Source of the DNA: Pseudogemmobacter hezensis
GTDB lineage: Bacteria > Pseudomonadota > Alphaproteobacteria > Rhodobacterales > Rhodobacteraceae
NCBI RefSeq assembly: GCF_013155295.1
Contig: NZ_JABJXT010000001.1
Location: 372,001-436,000, forward strand
Direction of reading: 5' to 3'
DNA length: 64,000 nucleotides
The notes beneath the pieces were generated by a model, which did not search any database, was not told the DNA's origin, and worked only from the letters and a program-made list of their open reading frames with translations. This document shows positions 17,371 to 26,425 of this stretch, piece by piece; within the stretch, counting starts at the first letter, position 1; each line of letters starts with the position of its first letter. A program made the position numbers and the translations under genes.

Positions 17371-18759
17371 ATGCAACGCCGTATCCTGATCGCGGATTCG
17401 AACGCCGCCACGCGGATCATGTTTCAGAACCATCTGGGCGATGGACTGTTTCGCACCCTGCTCAGTGCGGATGCGGCGGCCTGCCTGCAGATTGCGCGGC
17501 GTGAGCGGCCGGATCTGATCGTGCTGGATTGCGATCTGCCCGATATGGCCGGGCCAGAGGTGGTTGCCGCCCTGCGGGCCGATCCGCGCACCCGCCAGGT
17601 GCCGGTGATTGTGCTGGTCCCGGCCAACGCGCCGCAAAAGCGGCTGCAGGCCCTGCGCGCGGGTGCCGATGACGTGATGGACAAGCCCGCCGATATATCG
17701 GTGCTGCTGGCGCGTCTGCGCAACCTGCTGCGCCAGCGCGAAGAGGCACAGCTGCTGGCCCGCGCCTGGGGCAGCGACCTGCCTGAATTCCTGGGCCTGT
17801 CCGAGCAAAAAGACAGCTTTCAGCCGGTTGGTCCGGTGGGCGTGATCACAAGCCAGGCCGAGACCGCCCAGGCCTGGAAAGACCGCCTTGCGCCCCGCCT
17901 GCGCGATCAGGCCCGCAGCTATCTGCCCGCCGAGGCCGCCAGCCTGGGCTATAGCGACCCTGAATCCCCACCGCATGTGTTCCTGATCGAGGCCGATCAG
18001 GCCAATGGCAGCAGCGGGCTACGGCTGATGACCCAGCTGGCCAGCGTCACGCCGTTCCGCCATTCGATGTTTTGCATCATCGCCCCCGAGGCCAGCGATG
18101 CGGCGGCGATGGCCTTTGACCTTGGGGCGCATGATGTCGTGAACCCCTGGGTCTGCGAGGAAGAGCTGGATCTGCGCATCCGCCTGCTCTTGCGCCGCAA
18201 GCAACAGGCCGATGCCGAGCGGCGCTCGCTTGAGGCCGGGCTGCGGCTGGCGATCATTGATCCGCTGACCGGCATCTACAATCGCCGCTATGCCTTCCCG
18301 CGTCTGGCCGGCATCGCCGAGCAGGCCGCCATCGCGCGCACGGAATTTGCCGTGCTGGTGGTGGATATCGACCGCTTCAAATCGGTGAATGACCGCTATG
18401 GCCACACCACCGGCGACACGGTCCTGATCGGGGTGGTGCAACGGCTGCGCGACCGGCTGCGGGTGAATGACCTGCTGGCACGGATCGGCGGCGAAGAGTT
18501 TCTGATCGTTCTGCCCGAGACCTCGGCCCTTGAGGCCGCGCGCATGGCCGAGCGGCTGCGCGATGCCGTCAGCGCCACACCGATTGACGGGGGGGCAGGC
18601 GTCACGCTGGGGGTGACGATCTCGATCGGGGTCAGAACAGGCGGCGGCCCGGGCCGCGAGACAGAGGATGTGACGGCAATGGTTGCGGCAGCAGATGGGG
18701 CGCTGATGCGCTCTAAGATCTCAGGGCGCAATACGGTGACCTGCTACTCTGCGGCCTAA
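17371..18759 (+). CDS. pleD: PleD-like response regulator diguanylate cyclase
   Basis: A 462-residue protein with two receiver domains and a GGDEF domain. The first receiver has Asp9 and the phospho-acceptor Asp53 (LDCDLPDM) with Lys105. The second receiver (about residues 150-290) is degenerate. The GGDEF domain near the C-terminus has an intact GGEEF and, five residues before it, the inhibitory site RVND, so it should make cyclic di-GMP with product feedback. Phosphorylation of the first receiver is expected to activate it. The start at 17371 follows a striking hairpin and has only a weak ribosome binding site. Confidence 0.9.
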   Translation: MQRRILIADSNAATRIMFQNHLGDGLFRTLLSADAAACLQIARRERPDLIVLDCDLPDMAGPEVVAALRADPRTRQVPVIVLVPANAPQKRLQALRAGADDVMDKPADISVLLARLRNLLRQREEAQLLARAWGSDLPEFLGLSEQKDSFQPVGPVGVITSQAETAQAWKDRLAPRLRDQARSYLPAEAASLGYSDPESPPHVFLIEADQANGSSGLRLMTQLASVTPFRHSMFCIIAPEASDAAAMAFDLGAHDVVNPWVCEEELDLRIRLLLRRKQQADAERRSLEAGLRLAIIDPLTGIYNRRYAFPRLAGIAEQAAIARTEFAVLVVDIDRFKSVNDRYGHTTGDTVLIGVVQRLRDRLRVNDLLARIGGEEFLIVLPETSALEAARMAERLRDAVSATPIDGGAGVTLGVTISIGVRTGGGPGRETEDVTAMVAAADGALMRSKISGRNTVTCYSAA

Positions 18760-18896
18760 TGCACCACGCCGAGGCGGGGCAACAGCTGGCATGCGGGGGG
18801 GCGTTTGGGGGTAGCATTGGGGGGCTGTTCTTTGCGCCCGGGCATTGTGCCCGCCGCCTGCCCTGCCCCGCAGCCCGTTATACCTCTTAACCCGCT

Positions 18897-19790
18897 CTAC
18901 CCAGCAGCCAGTTCAGAAAGCGCGGTCAGGAAGGCCGGATTGGTCAGCATCACTTCCTGGCGGCCCAGGGCCTCGGCTTCGCGCATCGCAATCGCGGTCA
19001 GCTTTTGCGCCAGCACCACCGCATCCTCAAGAGGCCTGCCCTTCGCCAGCGAGGCCACAATCAGCGCAGAGAACAGGTCCCCCGTGCCCGACAGCGCCAG
19101 CGGCAACTGCGGTGCCGGATGGCGGCTGACAGAACCTGTCACCCGGTTTTCTTGCCCTGTAGTATCTGGCCCCACAGTTTCTGGCCCCACAATCACGCTT
19201 TCAAGGCAGCCTTCGGGGCTGTCCGCCAACACGCAGCCGGTGGCAACCACCCTGGCCTCGGGCCTCAGGTTCAGCCCGGCACGCGCCGCGCCGAGATCGG
19301 CAAGGCTGTTGATCTGCTGGCCCGACAGCAGCGTCAGCTCAAACGGGTTCGGCGTGCACAGATCGGCCAGCGGCAAAAGCGCGTCGCGGATCACCGCCAC
19401 CACCGCCTCGGGGACATAGCGCCCCGGCCCCGCATCGCCGATCACCGGGTCGCACAGATAGATCAGCGCGGGATTGCTGGCCTTAGCGCGGGCGATGAAG
19501 GCCGCCGCCTGTTCGGCAATCGCCGCCGAGCCGATGTAGCCCGTCATGATAAACGCCGCCCGCCCGGGCAGGCCACGCTCTTCCGCGCCCAAAAGCAGAT
19601 CGGCGAAGAAATCCTCGGGCAGCGCCCGGCCGCGCAGGGTGGGGTAATCGGGGGTATTCGAGAAAACCACCGTCGGGATTGCCGCCACCTCCAGCCCGGC
19701 CGCGCAAAGCGGAAACAGCGCCGCCGAATTGCCGACATGGCCAAAGACAACCTGGCTCTGAACCGAGATGATAAGAGGCGGAGTTTGCAT
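18897..19790 (-). CDS. pdxY: Pyridoxal kinase PdxY
   Basis: A 297-residue ribokinase-fold kinase of the PdxY/PdxK family that phosphorylates pyridoxal in vitamin B6 salvage. The start IISVQSQVVFGHVGNSAA, the middle DPVIGDAGPGRYVPE and the anion-hole motif ALSGTGDLFSALI with its catalytic Asp are all present. An acidic insert (VGPETVGPDT) before the last domain comes from a duplicated 15-bp stretch near 19160-19190 and is likely species-specific. The start at 19790 has no strong ribosome binding site. Confidence 0.92.
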   Translation of the reverse strand: MQTPPLIISVQSQVVFGHVGNSAALFPLCAAGLEVAAIPTVVFSNTPDYPTLRGRALPEDFFADLLLGAEERGLPGRAAFIMTGYIGSAAIAEQAAAFIARAKASNPALIYLCDPVIGDAGPGRYVPEAVVAVIRDALLPLADLCTPNPFELTLLSGQQINSLADLGAARAGLNLRPEARVVATGCVLADSPEGCLESVIVGPETVGPDTTGQENRVTGSVSRHPAPQLPLALSGTGDLFSALIVASLAKGRPLEDAVVLAQKLTAIAMREAEALGRQEVMLTNPAFLTALSELAAG

Positions 19791-20084
19791 ATTCTGTCCA
19801 GGCCGGATTCGTCTGTTCTGCGCAGAGGTTACATCCCCCCGCCGCAAGATTACCAGAGCGGCAATGTATCTGCACAATCCGCCCGCCCCATGCGCCCGAT
19901 CCAGCCGCCTGATCCAGGCGCACCTCCCAGACCCGCAGCCAGACGCGCCTCCAGACCCGCCGCCCCGAAACACCACCCCGAAACACCGCCAACCGCATAA
20001 TTGCCGCGCCGATGCACAATCCCTTTGACCGGGGCCATATCGCCTGTCTCTATCCCGGCAGGGCCAGACCGCCCCGAGGCAGCC

Positions 20085-21077
20085 ATGACCGATCCCACGC
20101 CCCGCGCCAGCCAGTATGAAGCCGAGGCCCTTCTGGCGCGGCTTTTCGGCGCATCGGGGCATTTGTGGAGCGTGGGAACCCTGCAGGCCTTTATCGGGAC
20201 TGAGCTGGCCGCCCCTTCCGGCGGCCCCATCAGCGATGTGCCCAGGTCAGCGGGCGATGAGGTGGTGATCGGGGATGCCATGACACAGGCCAGGACACGG
20301 GCCAGGCTGCGACCGGGGGCGCGGCTTCTGGCCTTTGAAACGCTCAGCAGCGATCCCAGGGGCTGGAACCATGCCATCGCCCTTTGCGCAACCGATCTGC
20401 CCCCCCGGAGAAAGGCGCAAAGCGCCGCCCTGGCCCTGATCTCCGGTGACGCGGATGCCATCCTGGCGGATCACCGCGACCGGGCCGCGCTTGATCTGGG
20501 GCTGGGCCATCCTGGGCTTTGCGCCCTGTTCCGCCCCGACCCCTTCGGGGTCGCGACATCTAAGGCGCTGATCGGGCAATGCTTTCTCGCGGCAAAGCCT
20601 GCGCTGATGCAGATCGCGGGAACATGGATCGTCGACACGCCTTTCGTTCGGATCGAGGTCACCACCGCGCCGGGCGATCCCTGCCCCCTGCACCATATTC
20701 CCGATCCGCGCGGCCGGACCCATGCCGCGACCACCCCGCTGCCGCCGGGCTGGCTGCCGCTGGCCCATATCTTCCCGCCGCATCCTGCCCGCCTGCGCCC
20801 AGGTGTCAGCCAGGCTTTGGATCATGAAAAGCACCGCGCCTTTCAGGCGATCCTTGCGCAGCATGGCCGCGCCGATCTCTGGGCGCTGAAAACCGCACTG
20901 CGCGCCCAGCTGCAAAGCGGCAGCTTTCAGCCCCCCGATACCGACAGGCATGGCGCAGCCGTGATCCGTGTGGCGCTGCGGCAATGGCTGGCGGAAACCG
21001 GAACGGCCCCGCCCCTGCCCTGGCTTGAACGCTTTGACCGCCCCCTGCTGGCCGCCCTGCGCAAAGAGGGCGGCTGA
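20085..21077 (+). CDS. Hypothetical protein, 330 residues
   Basis: I do not recognise a family. The protein is soluble, without signal peptide or membrane segment, with several His and Cys residues (DPCPLHHIPDPRGRTH) in the middle and a hydrophobic C-terminal helix region. GC-rich third positions support coding. The start at 20085 (MTDPTPR) is chosen because the upstream extension overlaps a promoter-like spacer; its ribosome binding site is weak. It is convergent with the TonB receptor gene, so a shared function is not implied. Confidence 0.65.
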   Translation: MTDPTPRASQYEAEALLARLFGASGHLWSVGTLQAFIGTELAAPSGGPISDVPRSAGDEVVIGDAMTQARTRARLRPGARLLAFETLSSDPRGWNHAIALCATDLPPRRKAQSAALALISGDADAILADHRDRAALDLGLGHPGLCALFRPDPFGVATSKALIGQCFLAAKPALMQIAGTWIVDTPFVRIEVTTAPGDPCPLHHIPDPRGRTHAATTPLPPGWLPLAHIFPPHPARLRPGVSQALDHEKHRAFQAILAQHGRADLWALKTALRAQLQSGSFQPPDTDRHGAAVIRVALRQWLAETGTAPPLPWLERFDRPLLAALRKEGG

Positions 21078-21120
21078 CATCTGGCGCATTCAGCGCATCT
21101 GCCGATCCGCACAAAAGGAA

Positions 21121-21165
21121 ACACCGCCCCCCACCTCGCGGACAGAGCGAGGCAGAGAGCGGTGT
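21121..21165 (-). terminator. Nested hairpin downstream of the TonB receptor gene
   Basis: Outer arms ACACCGC/GCGGTGT (21121-21127, 21159-21165) enclose inner arms CCTCGC/GCGAGG (21134-21139, 21147-21152). Read leftwards the stem is followed by TTTCCTTTT, so it can end transcription of the receptor gene. Confidence 0.6.
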
Positions 21166-21200
21166 CCTTGCAGCCGAATGTGAAGCCGGCTGTGACATTG

Positions 21201-21260
21201 GCCAGACTTCCCGGGGCCAGACTTCCCGGGGCAGAATTTCCCGGCGCCGGACTTCCCGGC
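21201..21260. repeat. 15-bp tandem repeat downstream of the TonB receptor
   Basis: Four imperfect units of GCCAGACTTCCCGGG (21201-21215, 21216-21230, 21231-21245, 21246-21260) lie 24 bases beyond the receptor stop codon. Confidence 0.9.
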
Positions 21261-21284
21261 CAATGCCGTGATCTGAGACCCGGC

Positions 21285-23369
21285 TCAGAACCGGATCGAC
21301 GAGGTCAGATAGAAGCTGCGGCCTTCCTCGGGATAGCCCTCGACCACCGAATAGTTGCGGTCAAAGATATTGCGGACGCCAAAGGCGACATCCGCCTCTT
21401 CGCTGATCTGCCAGGACATATCCAGGTTGGCCAGACCAAAGCCCGACATCCTGGTATAGATCGGCGCATTGCGATTGCCCGAGCCAACGGCCGGATCCGA
21501 CCAGCGCGAGCCATAGATCTCGACCGAGGGCGAGACGGTCAGACGGTCCAGCGCCTGCCAGTCCAGCCGCACATAGGCCTTGTGGCGCGGGATATCGGTC
21601 ACCTGTGCGCCGGTGATATTGTCGTCATCGATCTTGAGATCCATGAAGGTATAGTTGCCGCGCAGGGCCAGGGTGTCGCTGACCTCCCAGCTGGCTGCCA
21701 CCTCAAAGCCCTGGTAAGTCGCCTTCGAGAGGTTCTGACGCTGCGTCAGCCCGCCCGGCTGGCCGATGGCCTGGATCGCGTCAGAGATACGGCTGTAAAA
21801 GACCGCGCCTTCCAGACGAACCGGGCCAAGATCGCCCTTATAGCCCAGCTCGAAGTTCAGCGCCCGTTCCGGCCCCAGATCCGGGTTCGGGATCGTGGTG
21901 CCAAAGCCCGAGGAATAGCGGTGGAACAGGGTCGGGAAACTGGTGCGCGACGAAAGGCTTGCGTGATACTCGCCCCCCGACTGTGGCGTCCAGACCGCCG
22001 CGGCCTGCCAGTTCACCGCATCATGGGTGAAGACAGGCTCTCCGGGTGATGCCGAGGTGCGGTTCGCCTCGATGACTTTCGCCTTTTCATAGCTGAGGCC
22101 CGCAATCAGGCGCAGATCATCGCGCAGGGTCCAGGTGTCCTCGACCGCAAGCGAGATGGTCTCTTCCTTGCTGTGCTCGGTCGGCAGGATGGTGCCGCCC
22201 GACGGATCGCCGGGGCGCTCATGATCGGTGGCGCGGTGGACGTCGCGGCGGAACGAGGTGGCAAAGCGCAGATCATGCTGGCCCAGCGTCACGCCATATT
22301 CCAGGCTGCCGCCCAGCGAATAGTCGTCATAAAAGCTGTTGAAGGCGCGCGGCAGGGTCTGGCTGTCGTGATCAGCATCATCCCAGGCCGAAAGCGTGTT
22401 CTTAAAGGTGTTGTAGAACAGCTTCGTCTTCAGCGTGCCCTCGTCAAGCTCCGTTGTCGAATAGAAGGCAAGGCTTTCGATATCCCATTCCGGCCAGGTC
22501 CAGTCGCGCTGACCGCCCCGGGTGACCGGATAGCCCATCACCGGCAAAAGCGTGCTGTAGGGGGCGGATTTCTCGCCTTCCTGGCGGGTGTAGCTGAGGA
22601 CATATTCGTCGGTCGCATTGGGGGTATAGCCCAGCTTCAGGTTCAGACGGCTGTCATCGGTGGCGCTGTCACGGCGCAGACCCTCGCCCTGATAAGGGAA
22701 GGCGGGATCGGGCTGATAGTCGCGCGAGAGGTAATAGCCATCGCTGTCGCGGCGCATATAGGACAGCTGACCATACCAGAATTCCTGCTTCGTCCCCAGC
22801 GAGACATAGCCGTTGCGCCCGGTGACATCGCCGCGGTTCCCGGCCTCAAGGCCAAGCCGCGCCTCGCCCTCAAAGGCTTTGGTCGGTTTACGGGTCACAA
22901 GGTTGATCGCGCCACCCATGCCGCCCGGGCCGTTGATCACCGAGACATAGCTTTTCTGCACCTGGATCTCGGCCAGATCCGGGGTCAGGAAACGGCCGTG
23001 ATCCAGGCGGTTGTCGGCGGGCAGATAGATGCGGATGCCGTCAATCGACAGCGGCACATGCCAGCGGTCAAAGCCGCGCACAAAGACCTCGCGCTCATTG
23101 CGCGAACCACCGCCCGAGGGCGTGGCCGAGACGCCCGGCAGCACGCCCAGCGTGTCATCCAGCGTGGCGCGGTTCTGGCGCGCGGCCTCGGTGCCGGTCA
23201 CGGTGGTGGTGGTGCCGCCCTGGGCTTCCTCATCCGCGCCCAGATAGATCGTTCCCAGCGAGAAAGCGCGGCTTTCTTCTGCAGGATCAACAGATTGGGC
23301 AAGGGCTGGCAAGGTGGTGATGCCGGGCAGGATCACACCTGCAAGCACCAGACGCTGCAACAAAGACAT
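21285..23369 (-). CDS. TonB-dependent outer-membrane receptor, probably for a molybdenum/tungsten ligand
   Basis: A 694-residue receptor with a cleavable signal peptide (LPALAQ), a plug domain (LDDTLGVLPGVSA to GGAINLVTRKP) and a 22-strand barrel ending in the terminal aromatic FYLTSSIRF. By sequence alone it would be called a siderophore receptor. However, a ModE-like palindrome lies 109 bases upstream, and the next genes form an importer operon with a molbindin and a second ModE-like box, so molybdate, tungstate or a metal-chelator complex is my preferred ligand. AGGAAGGA precedes the ATG. No tonB, exbB or exbD lies in the window. Confidence 0.85.
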   Translation of the reverse strand: MSLLQRLVLAGVILPGITTLPALAQSVDPAEESRAFSLGTIYLGADEEAQGGTTTTVTGTEAARQNRATLDDTLGVLPGVSATPSGGGSRNEREVFVRGFDRWHVPLSIDGIRIYLPADNRLDHGRFLTPDLAEIQVQKSYVSVINGPGGMGGAINLVTRKPTKAFEGEARLGLEAGNRGDVTGRNGYVSLGTKQEFWYGQLSYMRRDSDGYYLSRDYQPDPAFPYQGEGLRRDSATDDSRLNLKLGYTPNATDEYVLSYTRQEGEKSAPYSTLLPVMGYPVTRGGQRDWTWPEWDIESLAFYSTTELDEGTLKTKLFYNTFKNTLSAWDDADHDSQTLPRAFNSFYDDYSLGGSLEYGVTLGQHDLRFATSFRRDVHRATDHERPGDPSGGTILPTEHSKEETISLAVEDTWTLRDDLRLIAGLSYEKAKVIEANRTSASPGEPVFTHDAVNWQAAAVWTPQSGGEYHASLSSRTSFPTLFHRYSSGFGTTIPNPDLGPERALNFELGYKGDLGPVRLEGAVFYSRISDAIQAIGQPGGLTQRQNLSKATYQGFEVAASWEVSDTLALRGNYTFMDLKIDDDNITGAQVTDIPRHKAYVRLDWQALDRLTVSPSVEIYGSRWSDPAVGSGNRNAPIYTRMSGFGLANLDMSWQISEEADVAFGVRNIFDRNYSVVEGYPEEGRSFYLTSSIRF

Positions 23370-23477
23370 TCAAGAATCCTTCCTGTGGCTCGGGATGCGC
23401 GAAGGCCCGCCAGACGGGCACAGGCCTGGCCCTGTCTCAGGGGCAAAGCCGGGGCCGGTCGGCGGAGTTCCGCGAAT

Positions 23478-23501
23478 CGTTATGTATGGTGAAATACATC
23501 G
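23478..23501 (-). promoter_or_regulatory. ModE-like box upstream of the TonB receptor
   Basis: Read leftwards the 24 bases run CGATGTATT, six bases, TACATAACG. The core is TGTAT-N7-TACAT, one base from the ModE pattern TATAT-N7-TAYAT, and ATGTAT/ATACAT is a perfect palindrome. It has the same length and register as the box at 27200-27223. Confidence 0.6.
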
Positions 23502-23574
23502 AGGCGGGGAAGGCAAGCCATCCGCTGCGCGAGCCCCCCGCCCAGGTTGCCTCAGAGTGGCAATTTGATCACCC

Positions 23575-24360
23575 TCAGTAGAACAGCCTGCGGCCATCCG
23601 GGCTGATCGCCTGGCGCACGGGGGTGCCGTAAAGGCGCGAAAGCGTCTCGGCCTGCAAGACCTGCGCGGCGGGGCCTGATGCGACCACCCCGCCCCGGTT
23701 GATCAGCAGCGCATGGCTGGAAAGCGCCGCCGCATGATCGGGATCATGGGTCGAAAGGATCACCGGCGTGCCCTCGCCCGCCAGCCGCCGGATCGCCTCT
23801 GAGACCTGGGCGCGATTGGCGAAATCGAGGCTGGCGGTCGGCTCGTCCATCACCAGTCCGCCCGCGCCCTGGGCCAGCGCACGGGCGATCAGCACCATCT
23901 GGCGCTGGCCGCCCGACAGCCGGGTGACATCGCGCCTGGCCAGATCTGAGATGCCCAGCCGTTCCAGCGCCTCATGCGCCTTTGCCTCTTCGCGGGGACC
24001 AGGGCGGGCCAGCCCCGAAAGCCGCGCCGCCGCCCCCATCAGCACGATATCAAAGGCGCTATAGGCGAAAGGCGGCTGCAGCGATTGCGGCACATAGGCC
24101 AGATGCCGGGCGATCCGCGCCCGGCCCAGCAGGGCCAGATCGCTGCCGCCAAGGGTGATCTTGCCTGCAAGCGGCGGGATCAGCCCCAGCAGCGTGCGAA
24201 ACAGCGTGGTTTTCCCCGCGCCATTCGGGCCCAGCAGGCAGAGAACCTGGCCCGCCGCCAGCGTCAGATCAATGCCTGTGATCAGCGCCTCGCGTCCGTG
24301 GCCGATGCTCAGCCCCTGCGCCTGCAGCAGCGGTTGACGCGTCTGTGTCACAGGCTCCAT
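23575..24360 (-). CDS. ABC transporter ATP-binding protein (FecE/BtuD type)
   Basis: A 261-residue ATPase with Walker A GPNGAGKTTL, signature LSGGQRQM, Walker B LVMDEPTASLDF and the switch His in STHDPDHA. It powers import by the FecCD permease encoded just upstream; the two reading frames overlap by 13 bases, so they are co-translated. The type is that of iron-siderophore, B12 and MolBC molybdate importers. The molbindin gene at the head of the operon and the ModE-like box favour molybdate or tungstate. Confidence 0.9.
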   Translation of the reverse strand: MEPVTQTRQPLLQAQGLSIGHGREALITGIDLTLAAGQVLCLLGPNGAGKTTLFRTLLGLIPPLAGKITLGGSDLALLGRARIARHLAYVPQSLQPPFAYSAFDIVLMGAAARLSGLARPGPREEAKAHEALERLGISDLARRDVTRLSGGQRQMVLIARALAQGAGGLVMDEPTASLDFANRAQVSEAIRRLAGEGTPVILSTHDPDHAAALSSHALLINRGGVVASGPAAQVLQAETLSRLYGTPVRQAISPDGRRLFY

Positions 24361-25364
24361 CTGCGTGCCCCCCTGGCCAGCAGCACCACGAAAACCGGCG
24401 CGCCCAGCACGGCTGTCAGAATTCCCAGAGGCACCTCGATCAGCGCGATGGAACGGGCGGCGGTGTCAACCAGCACCATGAACCCCGCCCCGATCAGCAG
24501 CGCCGCAGGCAGCATCCGGTCAAAGCGCGGCCCCGCCGCCAGCCGCGCCATATGCGGCACCATCAGCCCGATCCAGCCGATCACCCCCGCCAGCGCCACC
24601 GCCGAAGCCGTCATCAGCGTGGCCGCAGCGATCACGATCAGCCGCAGCCGCCCGGCCTCAACCCCCATAGCGCGGGCCTCGTCATCGCCCATCGCCAAAA
24701 GGCCGATCCGCCAGCGCAGCGCGATCAGCGGCACCAGCCCCAGCAGGATCGCCGGCGCCGCCGCCATCAGATCCAGCCGTTTGACACCCGCCAGACTGCC
24801 CATCAGCCAGAAGGTGATCGCGGGCAGTTGCTCGTCCGGGTCGGCCAGCAGTTTCACCAGCGAGATCCCTGCCCCCACCAGCGCCCCGATCACGATGCCG
24901 CAAAGCACCATGACCAGAAGCTGCGCGCCCCCGCGCAGGGCAAGGCTTAAGCCCATCACCAGCGCGACCGTGCCCAGGCCAAAGCCAAAGCCCATCGCCT
25001 GGATCATCATCACCGGCAGGCCCAACAAGATCCCCAGCACCGCGCCAAACCCCGCCCCCGCCGAGACGCCCAGAATATCGGGCGAGACCAGCGGGTTGCG
25101 AAACACCGTCTGATAGGCCGCCCCCGCCGCCGCCAGCGCAGCCCCGATCAGCGCGGCTGAAACAACGCGCGGGCCGCGGATATTCCGCAAGACCGTATAG
25201 GCGCGGGGATCAGGCTCAGTGCCGGTCAGAACGCCAAGGATCTGCCCCGGCGTCAGCGGATAGGGCCCGATTGCAAAGCCCAGGGCCATCACCAGGAGCA
25301 GCGCAAAACCCAGCCCCGCCAATGAGACCGCAAATGAGGCCGCCAGTGAAAAAGAAAGACGCAT
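24348..25364 (-). CDS. FecCD-type ABC transporter permease
   Basis: A 338-residue permease with about ten hydrophobic helices. Signature segments are RGPRVVSAALIGAALAAAGA, where the family has R-PR-----GA-LA-SGA, then NPLVSPDILGVSAGAGFG, and GFIGLMVPH-like IGWIGLMVPHMAR. These mark the BtuC/FecCD family of type II importers, which includes the molybdate permease MolB of Haemophilus. It forms the channel in the inner membrane with the ATPase encoded next. The stop of the binding protein lies 14 bases upstream. Confidence 0.9.
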   Translation of the reverse strand: MRLSFSLAASFAVSLAGLGFALLLVMALGFAIGPYPLTPGQILGVLTGTEPDPRAYTVLRNIRGPRVVSAALIGAALAAAGAAYQTVFRNPLVSPDILGVSAGAGFGAVLGILLGLPVMMIQAMGFGFGLGTVALVMGLSLALRGGAQLLVMVLCGIVIGALVGAGISLVKLLADPDEQLPAITFWLMGSLAGVKRLDLMAAAPAILLGLVPLIALRWRIGLLAMGDDEARAMGVEAGRLRLIVIAAATLMTASAVALAGVIGWIGLMVPHMARLAAGPRFDRMLPAALLIGAGFMVLVDTAARSIALIEVPLGILTAVLGAPVFVVLLARGARRWSL

Positions 25365-25378
25365 CCCGGATCCGCGCC

Positions 25379-26425
25379 CTATTGGCCCAGCAAGGCGTCC
25401 AGCCCGGCCTCATCGGGGGTGACCTGGTAGAACAGCGTATAGAAATCGCGGATCTCTTCGCGCAGATCGCCGCTTGCCTGATCGGGATAGAAAAGATGCG
25501 CCAGATATTTCAGCCCGATCAGCCGATTGACCGAGGGCGGGGCGTCGATAAAGCCGAAAGGCTGCGCGGGCACCAGATAGACCCGCCCCTGATCCACCGC
25601 CGGAATGCCCTGCCATTCCGGCATCTGCGCCACACGCTCGGGGAAGCCGGGCTCGACGGTCAGGATGATATCGGGGGCCCAGGCCTGGATCTGCTCGGGC
25701 GAGACGGTGACAAGGCCGCGCGTCTCGGCCTCGACAACATTGGTGCCGCCCATCCGCTCAATGATCTCGGCATTGATAGAGCCACGCGCCGGGCTTTCCA
25801 GCCCCTCAGGGCCACGCGCCAGATAGACGCGGGGGCGGTCGGCCTGCGGGATCTGCGCCAGCAGGGCATCGGCCTCGGCATAGGTGGCCTCGGCATAGGC
25901 GGCCAGCGCCTCGCCGCGATCAGGCACCTGCAAGACCGCCGCCAGCTGCCGGATCGCCTGCGGCGTGGCCGCGAAACTGCCGTCGATCAGCAGATAGGGC
26001 AGCCCGGCCTGATCCTCGATCCGGGTGGCAAGGTCGCGGTAGGTGTCATTGACGGTGCCGAAATCGACGATCAGCTGCGCGTCGGTGGTCAGCAAAACCT
26101 CAAGGTTCAGCGTGTCGCCCTTGCCCGTCAGCCGCCCCAAAGCGGGCAGATCGCGGGTCTGGGGCAAGAGATAGGGCAGATCCCCGGCCTTCGGGGCCAT
26201 GACCCAGCCGACCATCGCCTCGGGCTTTAACGCATATAGCAGCACCGAGGCGGGCGGCCCGGCGGCAAAGACCCGGGCCGGATCGGCTGGCACCAGAACC
26301 TGGCGTCCAGTGGCGTCCTGGACGGTCTGGCCGTCAAAGGCCCGGGCGGGCGCGGCAAAGCCGATCAGCCCAGCCAGCAGCGGCACCATGGCCGCACCAA
26401 AGACACGCCGGGTCAGTAAACTCAT
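25379..26425 (-). CDS. Periplasmic substrate-binding protein of the FecCD-type importer
   Basis: A 348-residue binding protein with a Tat- or Sec-like signal peptide (LLTRRVFGAAMVPLLAG, ending ARA at about residue 29) and the two-lobe fold of the BtuF/FhuD/MolA group (cluster A-II). LNLEVLLTTDAQLIVDFG and LESPARGSINAEIIERMGG fit the family. It should carry the ligand from the TonB receptor to the permease. The start codon overlaps the stop of the TrmO-like gene as ATGA, so translation is coupled. Ligand identity is inferred from the operon only. Confidence 0.88.
   Translation of the reverse strand: MSLLTRRVFGAAMVPLLAGLIGFAAPARAFDGQTVQDATGRQVLVPADPARVFAAGPPASVLLYALKPEAMVGWVMAPKAGDLPYLLPQTRDLPALGRLTGKGDTLNLEVLLTTDAQLIVDFGTVNDTYRDLATRIEDQAGLPYLLIDGSFAATPQAIRQLAAVLQVPDRGEALAAYAEATYAEADALLAQIPQADRPRVYLARGPEGLESPARGSINAEIIERMGGTNVVEAETRGLVTVSPEQIQAWAPDIILTVEPGFPERVAQMPEWQGIPAVDQGRVYLVPAQPFGFIDAPPSVNRLIGLKYLAHLFYPDQASGDLREEIRDFYTLFYQVTPDEAGLDALLGQ

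Noticed and set aside
22173-23492. A 439-residue open frame on the plus strand
   Set aside because: Antisense to the TonB receptor; no ribosome binding site or domain pattern.
21285-25364. Plain iron-siderophore uptake locus
   Set aside because: No Fur- or Irr-type box was recognised, and the molbindin gene and ModE-like palindromes point elsewhere. Kept as the main alternative.
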